From assembly GCF_017876675.1 (NCBI RefSeq), contig NZ_JAGIOI010000001.1, forward strand, positions 2,108,001 to 2,172,000: a stretch of 64,000 nt of DNA, written 5' to 3'. The notes below the pieces were generated by a model. That model worked only from the letters and a program-made list of their open reading frames with translations. It did no database searches and was not told the origin of the DNA. Below, piece by piece: positions 9,455 through 18,067 of this stretch. Origin of the DNA: Arthrobacter stackebrandtii. Lineage in GTDB: Bacteria > Actinomycetota > Actinomycetes > Actinomycetales > Micrococcaceae. How positions within the stretch are numbered: position 1 is the stretch's first letter; each line of letters begins with the position of its first letter. The position numbers and the translations under genes were made by a program.

Positions 9455-12109
9455 ATGAAATCCACCGACCTCCAACGCCGATGGAAGAAGCGCCGGACGG
9501 CCCTCGCCGCCGGAGCCATCGCCGCAGGCATGCTGGCCACCCTGGCCGCCCCCGCGATCGCCGACGTCCAGCCCTCCGCAGCGGCCAGCTATGAAGAGCA
9601 GGTACTCGCCAAAAACGGGGACAACGCCATTGACCCCGTGCTGGGCCGCTACTACCGCATCCCCGCGCTCGCGCACCTGGGCGACGGCGTCGTCCTGGCC
9701 TCCTACGACGGACGCCCCGACGGCGGAGACTCACCCTCCCCGAACTCCATCATCCAGCGCCGCAGCACCGACAACGGCAAGACGTGGGGCGCACCCACCT
9801 ACGTGGCCAAGGGCCAGCCCGCCGCCGAAGGCAAGCTGCGCTACGGCTTCAGCGACCCCAGCTATGTCGTTGACGACGTCACCGGCGACGTGTTCAACTT
9901 CTTCGTCTACTCCAAGGACGTCAGCTTCCAAGGAAGCGGCTACGGCAACAACGACGCCGACCGCAACATCACCAGCGCCGCCGTCGCCGTCTCGCGCGAC
10001 AAGGGCCTGACCTGGTCCATGGACCCGGCAAACATGCCGGTCCTGCCTCCCGTTGACTACGCCGCCGGCTCCGCATTTGCCGGCTACGACGGCCCGCTGG
10101 TCACCGACGTCGCCAAGCCCGTCGGCGACTCCGCCAACGTGGGCGGCGTGCAGGGCGTCTTTGCCGCCTCCGGCCAGGGCATCCAGCTCAAGTACGGCGA
10201 ATATGCCGGCCGCCTCATCCAGCAGTTCACCGGCAAGGTCAGGCAGGCCAACGGCAACGTGGAATACCAGGCCTACAGCGTGTACTCCGACGACCATGGC
10301 AAGACATGGCAGCGCGGCGAGTTCACCGGCACCGGCATGGACGAGAACAAGACCGTTGAGCTCTCCAACGGCGACGTCATGCTCAACTCCCGCGCCAGCT
10401 CCGGCGGCAACGGCGGGCGCAAGGTTGCGATCTCCAAGGACGGCGGCCACAGCTACGGCCCCGTCACCGTGGACACCCGCCTGACCGACCCCGTCAACAA
10501 CGCCTCCATCGCACGCATGCACCCCGACGCAGCTGAAGGCTCCGACGAGGCCAAGATGCTGCTGTTCTCCAACGCCAACGCCACCAGCCGCAGCAATGGA
10601 ACCATCCGCTACTCCTGCAACGACGGCGCCACCTGGAGCGCCGGCAAGCAGTTCAAGTCCGGCTCCATGAGCTACTCCACCGTCACCGCACTCGGCGACG
10701 GCACCTTCGGCCTCTTCTACGAGGGCGACAGCAACACCATGACGTTCGCCAAGTTCAACGCCGAATGGCTCGACATCGAATGCGGCGTGGAGCTCACCGC
10801 GAAGGCCGTCACCGGCGCCAACGGCGAAACCGTGCAGGCCGAACTGACCCTGGCCAACAACGGCAAGACCACCATCGCCGGCGCCAAGGCCACCTTTGCC
10901 GCACAGAACGCCTGGACCTTCGGCACGGCCGACTTTGCCGACGTCGCCGCCGGCTCCTCGGCCACCGTCACCGTTCCAGTCACGATCCCCGCCAGCGCGA
11001 AGGCCGGCAGCTACAAGATCACGGCCAAGGCAAGCTACGGCACCCGTGAATTCAGTGCAGTGGTCCCCGTGACCGTCACCGGCGGCGCAGGTGCCATGCT
11101 GGGCCTGGACGTCGCGGGCTCGCGCACCGATGTCTCCCGTGACCTCGCAGCCACCCCCTACACCGTTGGCGAGCAGGTCCCGTACCAGTTCAAGGTCACC
11201 AGCCTGAGCAACATCTCCTCCAACGTTGCCCCCACAGCCGGCAACTTCAACCCGTTCCTGCCCCCGGCCGGCGGCAACTGCCGCTGGAACAACCTCTCCA
11301 TGTGGGCCGACTACACCTGCGGCACGCCCCGCCACGCAGTGACCGCGGACGAGCTCGCCAACGGCTTCTTCGTCCCGCAGACCACCTGGCAGGCTGCCGC
11401 GAGCGGCATGGAAACCCTCGTCCTGGACGTCACTGGCGACGAAGTTGACCTGCTGGTCCGCAACCCCGAGCTCACCGCAACGGCCGCCGCTGTGTGGAAC
11501 GATGTTGACGGCAACGGTCTGGCCGGTGCCGGCGACACTGTCACCACCACGGCCACCGTCACGAACTCGGGCAATGTGGCCCTGACCGGCGTTGCCGGAC
11601 TGGGCGCCGAGCCTGCCACCCTCGCCGTTGGGGAGTCCGCCAGCTTCACCGAAACCCGTGAGCTGACGACGGCGGAAATTGCCGCCGGTGCCGTTGCGGA
11701 GCGTTCCGTTTCCATCGCCGCCGCCAACGGCGCGAAGGATGCCTCCGCCGTCGCACAGACTGCTGCCGTTGAGCTGCCGGTCCAGCCCGCCACCCCCGAG
11801 GAGCCGGCGTTTGAGCCGTCCGTGGAGCGCGCGAACCTGAAGGGCCAGGCGCCGGTTGACCTGGGCTTGAAGGTTGGCAAGTACAGCGTGGGTGAGATGG
11901 TCACGGTGAAGAACCTGCCCGTGAATGAGTGGGCGTACGTTCACCTGAACCAGCACGGGGCCCGGATCGGCTGGTTCCTGGCGAACGACGAAGGCACCAT
12001 CACCTTCGAGGTTCCGGAAGGCACCAAGAACGGCAAGGACACCCTGGTGGTTTCCGGCCAGGACGGCAAGTTCCTCTCCTTCGCCACCTTCCACACCACC
12101 CCGAAGTAG
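9455..12109 (+). CDS. Secreted exo-alpha-sialidase 1
   Basis: The 884-residue protein cleaves terminal sialic acids from glycoconjugates outside the cell. A signal peptide (about 1-37, ending AIA) precedes a sialidase propeller from about 44 to 440. The YRIP motif with Arg68 is present, as are Asp boxes at about 104 (STDNGKTW), 180 (SRDKGLTW), 278 (SDDHGKTW), 327 and 389. The likely nucleophile is Tyr407 in SMSYSTV. It is followed by a NEW3-like beta domain (about 440-545), a Cys-containing module (about 547-673), a DUF11/DUF7507-like domain (about 679-775) and a C-terminal module (about 786-884). No LPXTG anchor is seen. GAAAGGA lies ahead of the ATG. From codon 680 on, the DNA is identical to sialidase 2. 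Confidence 0.92.
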   Translation: MKSTDLQRRWKKRRTALAAGAIAAGMLATLAAPAIADVQPSAAASYEEQVLAKNGDNAIDPVLGRYYRIPALAHLGDGVVLASYDGRPDGGDSPSPNSIIQRRSTDNGKTWGAPTYVAKGQPAAEGKLRYGFSDPSYVVDDVTGDVFNFFVYSKDVSFQGSGYGNNDADRNITSAAVAVSRDKGLTWSMDPANMPVLPPVDYAAGSAFAGYDGPLVTDVAKPVGDSANVGGVQGVFAASGQGIQLKYGEYAGRLIQQFTGKVRQANGNVEYQAYSVYSDDHGKTWQRGEFTGTGMDENKTVELSNGDVMLNSRASSGGNGGRKVAISKDGGHSYGPVTVDTRLTDPVNNASIARMHPDAAEGSDEAKMLLFSNANATSRSNGTIRYSCNDGATWSAGKQFKSGSMSYSTVTALGDGTFGLFYEGDSNTMTFAKFNAEWLDIECGVELTAKAVTGANGETVQAELTLANNGKTTIAGAKATFAAQNAWTFGTADFADVAAGSSATVTVPVTIPASAKAGSYKITAKASYGTREFSAVVPVTVTGGAGAMLGLDVAGSRTDVSRDLAATPYTVGEQVPYQFKVTSLSNISSNVAPTAGNFNPFLPPAGGNCRWNNLSMWADYTCGTPRHAVTADELANGFFVPQTTWQAAASGMETLVLDVTGDEVDLLVRNPELTATAAAVWNDVDGNGLAGAGDTVTTTATVTNSGNVALTGVAGLGAEPATLAVGESASFTETRELTTAEIAAGAVAERSVSIAAANGAKDASAVAQTAAVELPVQPATPEEPAFEPSVERANLKGQAPVDLGLKVGKYSVGEMVTVKNLPVNEWAYVHLNQHGARIGWFLANDEGTITFEVPEGTKNGKDTLVVSGQDGKFLSFATFHTTPK
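11492..12102 (+). repeat. 611-bp direct repeat, copy 1 (3' end of sialidase 1)
   Basis: I compared this stretch line by line with 16229-16839 and found no difference. It encodes the DUF11-like domain and the C-terminal module. Flanking DNA on both sides diverges abruptly. Confidence 0.95.
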
Positions 12110-12147
12110 CCACACTGCCCGCTGAGCGGGCCTAAAGCCGCGGGCAC

Positions 12148-12236
12148 CGTGCTGTTCTGCGCAACGTTGGACGCCGGCCTGACGCACAACACTGTTCTGC
12201 GTCAGGCACGGTGCCGGCATTGCGCAGAACAGCACG
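12148..12236. repeat. Nested palindrome after sialidase 1
   Basis: The outer arms are 17 bp and perfect (12148-12164 with 12220-12236). An inner 10-bp perfect hairpin pairs 12177-12186 with 12198-12207. There is no T tract, so it is not a standard terminator, although it follows the sialidase stop by 38 bases. Confidence 0.8.
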
Positions 12237-12321
12237 CTTGGCCGGGGTTTCCATGTCCGGCGGCGCCCGCCCCGCCCCGGGAGGGCGCCGACGTCCACCA
12301 CTTCTGGACACGGTTTTGAAG

Positions 12322-12355
12322 GAATGGCGCGCAACCTCTGGGTTGCGCGCCATTC
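12322..12355. terminator. Strong hairpin, possible terminator
   Basis: A perfect 15-bp stem (12322-12336 with 12341-12355) closes on a TCTG loop. It is not followed by a T tract, so the terminator call is tentative. Confidence 0.5.
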
Positions 12356-12444
12356 AGCATTAACAGTGTGCATCGGGGGGGGTCTGAACACATGCGCACC
12401 ACTCAGTCTGGGTTCTGCGTATAGGTGTCTGGACGCGTCAGTCA

Positions 12445-12501
12445 CAACGAGTCGTACGCATGTGTGCGGTGGCCTGCCGGCCAGGCAACGAGTCGTGCGC
12501 A
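12445..12501 (+). repeat. Paired direct repeat CAACGAGTCGTRCGCA
   Basis: Two copies, differing at one base, start 41 bases apart, about four helical turns. They lie about 90-140 bases upstream of the sialidase 2 promoter block, so they could be regulator half sites. Confidence 0.4.
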
Positions 12502-12585
12502 CGGCCAAAGTGAAAGCGCACGGCGGACTGCGTTGCGTGCCGGACTGGACGCTGCGATGGAAATACTTCACGCAATGGATGGACT

Positions 12586-12617
12586 TTGTGATGCATAACA
12601 CGCTAATGTGTTGTGGG
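12586..12617 (+). promoter_or_regulatory. Duplicated promoter/operator block of sialidase 2
   Basis: This has TTGTGA-N12-TAATGT then TTGTGGG, the same arrangement as before sialidase 1. The last 30 bases before the start codon are also shared: GCCAATG, then GGCCGCTTCGAAAGG. Confidence 0.55.
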
Positions 12618-12709
12618 TCATCCTACGTCCGAGGTCTGGGGGTCGGCAGGGTGCCATGGAGCGTTTGCAACTCTTTGACGGCCAATGGTGGCCGCTTCGA
12701 AAGGAACCA

Positions 12710-15700
12710 ATGAAATCCACACAAAAGGCGCGGCGCCTCGGGCGCGGCCAGACAGCTTTTGCGGCGGGGGTGCTCGCAACGGGCATGCTCGCCTCCATGG
12801 TGGGGCCGGCCTTCGCCGAAACTGCAGAGCCTCTTGCAACCGGCGGCAGCTACAGCGAACAGGTCCTGGCCAAGCCGGGCGACAAGGCCACCGACCCGGT
12901 GCAGAACTGGTACCGCATTCCTGCCCTGGTTGACCTGGGCGGCGGCGTGATCCTGGCATCCTACGACGGCCGTCCCGACGGCGGCGACTCCCCGTCACCG
13001 AACTCGATCATCCAGCGCCGCAGCACCGACGGCGGCAAGACCTGGGGTGCGCCCACGTTCATTGCCCGCGGCCAGGTTTCCTCCAAGACCGGCCTGCAGT
13101 ACGGCTTCAGCGATCCCAGCTACGTGTACGACGCCGAGACTGACACCGTCTTCAACTTCCACGTCTACTCGAAGAACCAGGGCTTCTGGGGCAGCGTTAT
13201 CGGCACAGACGACGCCAACCGCGACGTCACCGGCACCCAGGTCTCGGTCTCGACCGACCGCGGCCTGACCTGGTCCACCGATCCGGGCAACCAGCCCGTG
13301 CTCCCCACACCCACCAACTACCCGGCCGGCTCCCAGTACGCATCTTTTGACGGCCCCCTCGTCACCGACGTGGTCAAGCCCGCGGGCGAGACCGTCGGCG
13401 GCGTGGCCAACGTGGGCGGCGTCGTGGGCATGTTTGCCTCCTCCGGCGAGGGCATCCAGCTCAAGTACGGCGAGCACAAGGGCCGCCTGGTCCAGCAGTT
13501 CGCCGGCCGTGTGCGCAACACCGCAGGTGCAGAAGTCATCCAGGCCTACAGCGTCTACTCCGACGACCACGGCAAGACCTGGACCAAGGGCGGCAACGTG
13601 GGCGAGCGCATGGATGAAAACAAGGTCGTGGAACTCTCCAACGGCGACCTCATGCTCAACTCGCGCGACAACGCCAACGGCAAGGGCCGCAAGGTCACCA
13701 TCTCCAAGGACGGCGGCCAGACCTGGGGCCCGGTCAGCTACAACGCGGAGCTGAAGGACCCCACCAACAACGCCTCGATCGCCCGCGTCCACCCCAACGC
13801 GCCGCAGGGATCCGCCGAGGCCAAGGTCCTGATGTTCTCCAACGCCAACAGCACCACGGCCCGCGAGAACGGCACCATCCGCTACTCCTGCGACGACGGC
13901 ACCACCTGGAGCGCCGGCAAGCAGTTCAAGAGCGGCTACATGGCCTACTCCACCGCCACCGCACTCAGCGACGGCACCTTCGGCCTGCTGTACGAGGCCG
14001 ACAACAACGCCATCACCTTTGGAAAGTTCGACGCCGAATGGCTGGGTGTGGATTGCCTCGGCACCATGAACGCCTCCCTCACCGCCGCCAACGTCGCGGG
14101 GGCCAACGGCGCAACAGTTGACGCCGAATTGACGGTGACCAACAACGGCGCCCAGGCGCTCTCCGGGGCCGTGGCCTCCTTCACCGGGAAGCCGGGCTGG
14201 GAGCTGGGCTCCGCCGTCGTGCCCGACATTGCGGCAGGTGCCTCGGCAACCGTCAAGGTTCCCGTGACCATCCCGGCCTATGCGAAGGCCGGCAGCGCGA
14301 CACTGACGGCGTCGCTGGGCCACGGCGGGCAGGGCGTTTCAGCCAACGTGCCCGTCACCATCACCGGTGGTGCCACGGAGAATGTGGCCGGCCTGGAGAT
14401 CAAGGGCTCGGCCACCGACCTGGCACGCGACCTGGCAGCAAGCCCCTACGCAGTGGGCGAGGCCGTGCCGTACCAGTTCCGGGTGGACAGCCTGAGCAAC
14501 GTGACGGCCTCAGCGGTCCCGGTGTCGGGCAACTTCAAGCCGTTCATCCCGGCCGACGGCGGCGGAAACTGCCGCTACCAGGTGCTGAATGCCGGCTCCG
14601 GCTACACCTGCGCCACCCCCAAGCACTTTGTCACCGCGGACGAACTGGCCGACGGCTTCTTTGTGCCGGCGACCGAGTGGGAGGCCACCGCAACGGGCGC
14701 AACCACGCAGAAGTACTCCATCACGGGGGCCGAAGTGGACCTGCTGGCCCGCAAGCCCTCACTGTCGGCGACCCACACGGGCGGGGAGCTGGTGGATGTT
14801 GACGGCAGCGGCTTCGCCACGCCCGGCGACACCATCTCCTACACCTCGGTCATCACCAACAACGGCAACGTCCGCCTGACCGGCGTCACGGTGGCCGGCC
14901 AGAAACCGTTCACGCTGGCCGCCGGCGAGAGCAAGACTCTCGCCTCCGTCCACACCGTGACAGTGTCCGACGTCGCCGCCAACCGCGTCGTGGACGGCCT
15001 GGTCGTCACCGCGAAGAACGGCGCCAAGCGCGCGGCCGCCTCCGTCTCGGCGAAGGCCGTTGCCGCCTGCTCCGATGCGCTCTGCGGCCAGGCACCTCCC
15101 ATGGACAACCTGATCCCGCAGGACCAGCTGTCCATCGCCGCAGTTTCCTCGGAAGAGCTGACGGGCGAATCCGCTCCGAGCGGCCCCGCCACAGCACTGC
15201 TGGACGGGGACATCAACTCCTACTGGCACACCCAGTGGAGCGGCACCGTGGCGAACTTCCCGCACTCGGTCGTCTTCGACCTTGGCCAGAGCTACAGCGT
15301 GACCGGCCTGGAATACACGCAGCGCCAGGGCGGTTCCGGCGTCAACGGCCAGTTCAAGGACTACGAGATCTACGTCTCGAACGATCCGTTGGCCTTTGGG
15401 GAAAAGGTGGCCAGCGGTTCCTTCACGACCAGCAAGGACGCCCAGCGGATCGCCATCGCCGGCGGCAAGGCCGGGCAGTACGTGAAGCTGGTGGGCCTGA
15501 ACGCCACCAACGGCCTGGCCTTCGGCGGCGGTGCCGAGGTCAACATCGGCGGCCTGCCGGCTGACTCCACCGCGCCGACCGTTTCCGCAACACCCGGCAC
15601 GGTTGAAGCCGGCAAGGACGTCACCGTCTCCGTCGCGAAGTTCCCGGCCAACGCGGCTGTGGAACTTGCCCTGGGCGGCACCGTGCTGGGCACGGCCACC

Positions 15701-16852
15701 ACCGATGCACAAGGCAATGCCAGCAAGGCCGTCACGGTCCCCGCCGGCACCGCCGCAGGCAGCCACACCCTCACGGCCACCTCCGGGGCAACCACCGCCA
15801 CGGCCCTGCTGAAGGTGAACGCGCCGGCAGCCGTGCTCAGCGCCACGATCGAAGGCGCGCGCGCCGATTCCGGCCGCGATCTTGCCGCGAACCCGTACGC
15901 CGCGGGCGAGTCCCTGCCGTACAACTTCGCGGTCAAGAACACCTCCGGCGCAACGGCCACGGTCTACCCCACATCGGGGGAGCTCACGGGCTTCAACATC
16001 AACGGCACGCCCAACTGCCGGTACCGCAACCTTGGCGCCGGCGCGGGCTACACCTGCACCACTGCCAAGCGCGTCGTCACGGCCGAGGATGTCGCCAACG
16101 GCTTCTTCAGCCCCGTCACCCAGTGGGCCGTGGAAGCTGCCGGCTCAGCCACCGTGAACTACACCGTCGACGGCGGCGAGGTGGATGTGCTGGTGCGCAA
16201 CCCCGAGCTGACCGTCACAGCAGGCAGCGTGTGGAACGATGTTGACGGCAACGGTCTGGCCGGTGCCGGCGACACTGTCACCACCACGGCCACCGTCACG
16301 AACTCGGGCAATGTGGCCCTGACCGGCGTTGCCGGACTGGGCGCCGAGCCTGCCACCCTCGCCGTTGGGGAGTCCGCCAGCTTCACCGAAACCCGTGAGC
16401 TGACGACGGCGGAAATTGCCGCCGGTGCCGTTGCGGAGCGTTCCGTTTCCATCGCCGCCGCCAACGGCGCGAAGGATGCCTCCGCCGTCGCACAGACTGC
16501 TGCCGTTGAGCTGCCGGTCCAGCCCGCCACCCCCGAGGAGCCGGCGTTTGAGCCGTCCGTGGAGCGCGCGAACCTGAAGGGCCAGGCGCCGGTTGACCTG
16601 GGCTTGAAGGTTGGCAAGTACAGCGTGGGTGAGATGGTCACGGTGAAGAACCTGCCCGTGAATGAGTGGGCGTACGTTCACCTGAACCAGCACGGGGCCC
16701 GGATCGGCTGGTTCCTGGCGAACGACGAAGGCACCATCACCTTCGAGGTTCCGGAAGGCACCAAGAACGGCAAGGACACCCTGGTGGTTTCCGGCCAGGA
16801 CGGCAAGTTCCTCTCCTTCGCCACCTTCCACACCACCCCCGCCTCCAAGTAA
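12710..16852 (+). CDS. Secreted exo-alpha-sialidase 2, with CBM32/discoidin domain
   Basis: The 1380-residue protein is a larger paralogue of sialidase 1. In order it has a signal peptide (about 1-36, ending AFA), a sialidase propeller (about 45-445, YRIP and Asp boxes including STDGGKTW and SDDHGKTW) and a NEW3-like domain. A first Cys-containing module (about 557-683) and a DUF11-like domain (about 684-785) follow. Next are an F5/8 type C (CBM32-like) sugar-binding domain (about 800-947), an Ig-like domain (about 950-1039), a second Cys-containing module (about 1040-1166), and the DUF11-like and C-terminal modules that are identical to sialidase 1. The ATG at 12710 has AAGGAA just upstream; earlier in-frame starts do not. 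Confidence 0.92.
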   Translation: MKSTQKARRLGRGQTAFAAGVLATGMLASMVGPAFAETAEPLATGGSYSEQVLAKPGDKATDPVQNWYRIPALVDLGGGVILASYDGRPDGGDSPSPNSIIQRRSTDGGKTWGAPTFIARGQVSSKTGLQYGFSDPSYVYDAETDTVFNFHVYSKNQGFWGSVIGTDDANRDVTGTQVSVSTDRGLTWSTDPGNQPVLPTPTNYPAGSQYASFDGPLVTDVVKPAGETVGGVANVGGVVGMFASSGEGIQLKYGEHKGRLVQQFAGRVRNTAGAEVIQAYSVYSDDHGKTWTKGGNVGERMDENKVVELSNGDLMLNSRDNANGKGRKVTISKDGGQTWGPVSYNAELKDPTNNASIARVHPNAPQGSAEAKVLMFSNANSTTARENGTIRYSCDDGTTWSAGKQFKSGYMAYSTATALSDGTFGLLYEADNNAITFGKFDAEWLGVDCLGTMNASLTAANVAGANGATVDAELTVTNNGAQALSGAVASFTGKPGWELGSAVVPDIAAGASATVKVPVTIPAYAKAGSATLTASLGHGGQGVSANVPVTITGGATENVAGLEIKGSATDLARDLAASPYAVGEAVPYQFRVDSLSNVTASAVPVSGNFKPFIPADGGGNCRYQVLNAGSGYTCATPKHFVTADELADGFFVPATEWEATATGATTQKYSITGAEVDLLARKPSLSATHTGGELVDVDGSGFATPGDTISYTSVITNNGNVRLTGVTVAGQKPFTLAAGESKTLASVHTVTVSDVAANRVVDGLVVTAKNGAKRAAASVSAKAVAACSDALCGQAPPMDNLIPQDQLSIAAVSSEELTGESAPSGPATALLDGDINSYWHTQWSGTVANFPHSVVFDLGQSYSVTGLEYTQRQGGSGVNGQFKDYEIYVSNDPLAFGEKVASGSFTTSKDAQRIAIAGGKAGQYVKLVGLNATNGLAFGGGAEVNIGGLPADSTAPTVSATPGTVEAGKDVTVSVAKFPANAAVELALGGTVLGTATTDAQGNASKAVTVPAGTAAGSHTLTATSGATTATALLKVNAPAAVLSATIEGARADSGRDLAANPYAAGESLPYNFAVKNTSGATATVYPTSGELTGFNINGTPNCRYRNLGAGAGYTCTTAKRVVTAEDVANGFFSPVTQWAVEAAGSATVNYTVDGGEVDVLVRNPELTVTAGSVWNDVDGNGLAGAGDTVTTTATVTNSGNVALTGVAGLGAEPATLAVGESASFTETRELTTAEIAAGAVAERSVSIAAANGAKDASAVAQTAAVELPVQPATPEEPAFEPSVERANLKGQAPVDLGLKVGKYSVGEMVTVKNLPVNEWAYVHLNQHGARIGWFLANDEGTITFEVPEGTKNGKDTLVVSGQDGKFLSFATFHTTPASK
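16229..16839 (+). repeat. 611-bp direct repeat, copy 2 (3' end of sialidase 2)
   Basis: Identical by eye to 11492-12102, with a constant offset of 4737 bases. The catalytic regions of the two genes are clearly similar but not identical, so this block was homogenised more recently. Confidence 0.95.
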
Positions 16853-16917
16853 TTGGGCCCCGGCCGCGAGGGCCCGCTGCAAGCAGTGGGATCGGCCGGG
16901 GAATGAGACAACAACGC

Positions 16918-16954
16918 TTCGGGCCCCTGCCAGCACCGCCGGCAGGGGCCCGAA
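16918..16954 (+). terminator. Hairpin after sialidase 2
   Basis: A 14-bp GC-rich perfect stem (16918-16931 with 16941-16954) lies 65 bases after the stop codon. It has no T tract, so it may attenuate rather than fully stop read-through into the esterase. Confidence 0.5.
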
Positions 16955-16973
16955 CCCATCCCGAAGGATCCCC

Positions 16974-17951
16974 ATGGCTTCAGTTGCAGCGCAGTTCTCC
17001 GGAGTGTTCTCCATCCAACAGGAGCAGGGCGGCGCCCGGCGCTTCCACCGGCTGGACCGCGCCGGCTACCTGCCGCCCAGCACCGACGGCCTCGCCAACC
17101 GGGCAGCGATGGCAGCGGGAGTCCGGGCCGCCTGGCACACCAGCGGCGGGATGCTCACCCTGGCCGGGCACGGCGGCCCCGACTGCGCACCCTATGACAT
17201 CCTCGCCAACGGCCGGCGCATCCACCGCCTGCCCGCCGCCGGCAGCCACAGGCATGAGGTGGAACTGGGCGGGCTTGAACCGGACACACTGGTGGAGCTC
17301 TGGCTGCCACACTTTGGCGACTTCACCCTGCAGGAGGCCATGCTCGACGGCGAAAATGTCACCGCGGCCTGGGGGGCGGGACGGCGGTGGATCACCTACG
17401 GCAGCTCCATCACCCACTGCCAGCAGGCCGACGGGCCCACCCAAACCTGGCCGGCGCTCGTGGCCGCCCGCAACGGCTGGCAGCTGTCAAACCTGGGGTT
17501 TGCAGGGGAATGCCAGCTGGATCCGACCGTTGCGGAGACGATCGCCCGGATGCCCGCGGACCTCATTTCCCTGTGTGTGGGGATCAACAGTTACAACGCA
17601 TCGGTGTTTTCCAAGCGCAGCTACGGTCCTGCCCTGCAGGGATTCCTCAAGGCGGTGCGTGCGGCACACCCTGCCGTGCCGGTGGTGGTCATCACGCCGG
17701 TGCTGTCGCTGCCCCGCGAGGACAAGGCCAATGAGGTGGGCTGGACGCTGGCCGACTACCGCCGGGCAACGGCACACGTGGTTTCCGGCATGCAGGACGC
17801 CGGAGACACCCGGCTGCACGTCATTGACGGGACGTCGGTGCTGACCGAGCAGGAGGCCGCGGACCGGCTCCCGGATACGCTCCACCCGGACACGGCAGGC
17901 TATGCCATCATGGCCGACCGCCTCGCCCCGCAGCTCGCCGCCTTCCTCTAG
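16974..17951 (+). CDS. SGNH/GDSL-type esterase, possibly a sialic acid O-acetylesterase
   Basis: The 325-residue protein has an N-terminal beta-sandwich-like part (about 1-125) followed by an SGNH hydrolase domain. The catalytic Ser lies in WITYGSSITHC, the oxyanion residues in LGFAGECQLDP and VGINSYN, and the Asp-His pair in DTLHPDTAGY. No signal peptide is seen, so it acts inside the cell or is exported another way. It lies directly after the two sialidases in the same direction, which suggests removal of O-acetyl groups from sialic acids or related sugars. That role is inferred from context. AAGGA precedes the ATG by 6 bases. Confidence 0.82.
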   Translation: MASVAAQFSGVFSIQQEQGGARRFHRLDRAGYLPPSTDGLANRAAMAAGVRAAWHTSGGMLTLAGHGGPDCAPYDILANGRRIHRLPAAGSHRHEVELGGLEPDTLVELWLPHFGDFTLQEAMLDGENVTAAWGAGRRWITYGSSITHCQQADGPTQTWPALVAARNGWQLSNLGFAGECQLDPTVAETIARMPADLISLCVGINSYNASVFSKRSYGPALQGFLKAVRAAHPAVPVVVITPVLSLPREDKANEVGWTLADYRRATAHVVSGMQDAGDTRLHVIDGTSVLTEQEAADRLPDTLHPDTAGYAIMADRLAPQLAAFL

Positions 17952-17956
17952 CCCTG

Positions 17957-18053
17957 CCGACGCGGCATCACACCGCCCAAAAAGAGGGCGAACGCTGCAT
18001 CCCGATGTGATGCAGCGTTCGCCAGAATGGGGCATTGTCTGATGCCGCGTCGG
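17957..18053. repeat. Nested palindromic repeat, family copy 1
   Basis: The outer arms are 14 bp and perfect (17957-17970 with 18040-18053). The inner arms are 15 bp and perfect (17987-18001 with 18009-18023). The arms share sequence with the element at 44219-44313, including CGAACGCTGCATC and TGATGCCGCGT. It sits between two converging genes. Confidence 0.88.
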
Positions 18054-18067
18054 GACGGGGGAGAAAG

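Larger units (their letters stand above)
12110..12709. other. 600-base intergenic region between the two sialidases
   Basis: It holds the nested palindrome, a second hairpin, a 16-base direct repeat (12445-12460 and 12486-12501) and the sialidase 2 promoter block. No open reading frame with coding character was seen. Confidence 0.6.

Noticed and set aside
9731-12601. 956-codon open frame on the minus strand opposite sialidase 1
   Set aside because: It is an antisense shadow of a GC-rich gene: Gly/Val/His-rich, without domains, and repeated in the same way opposite sialidase 2.
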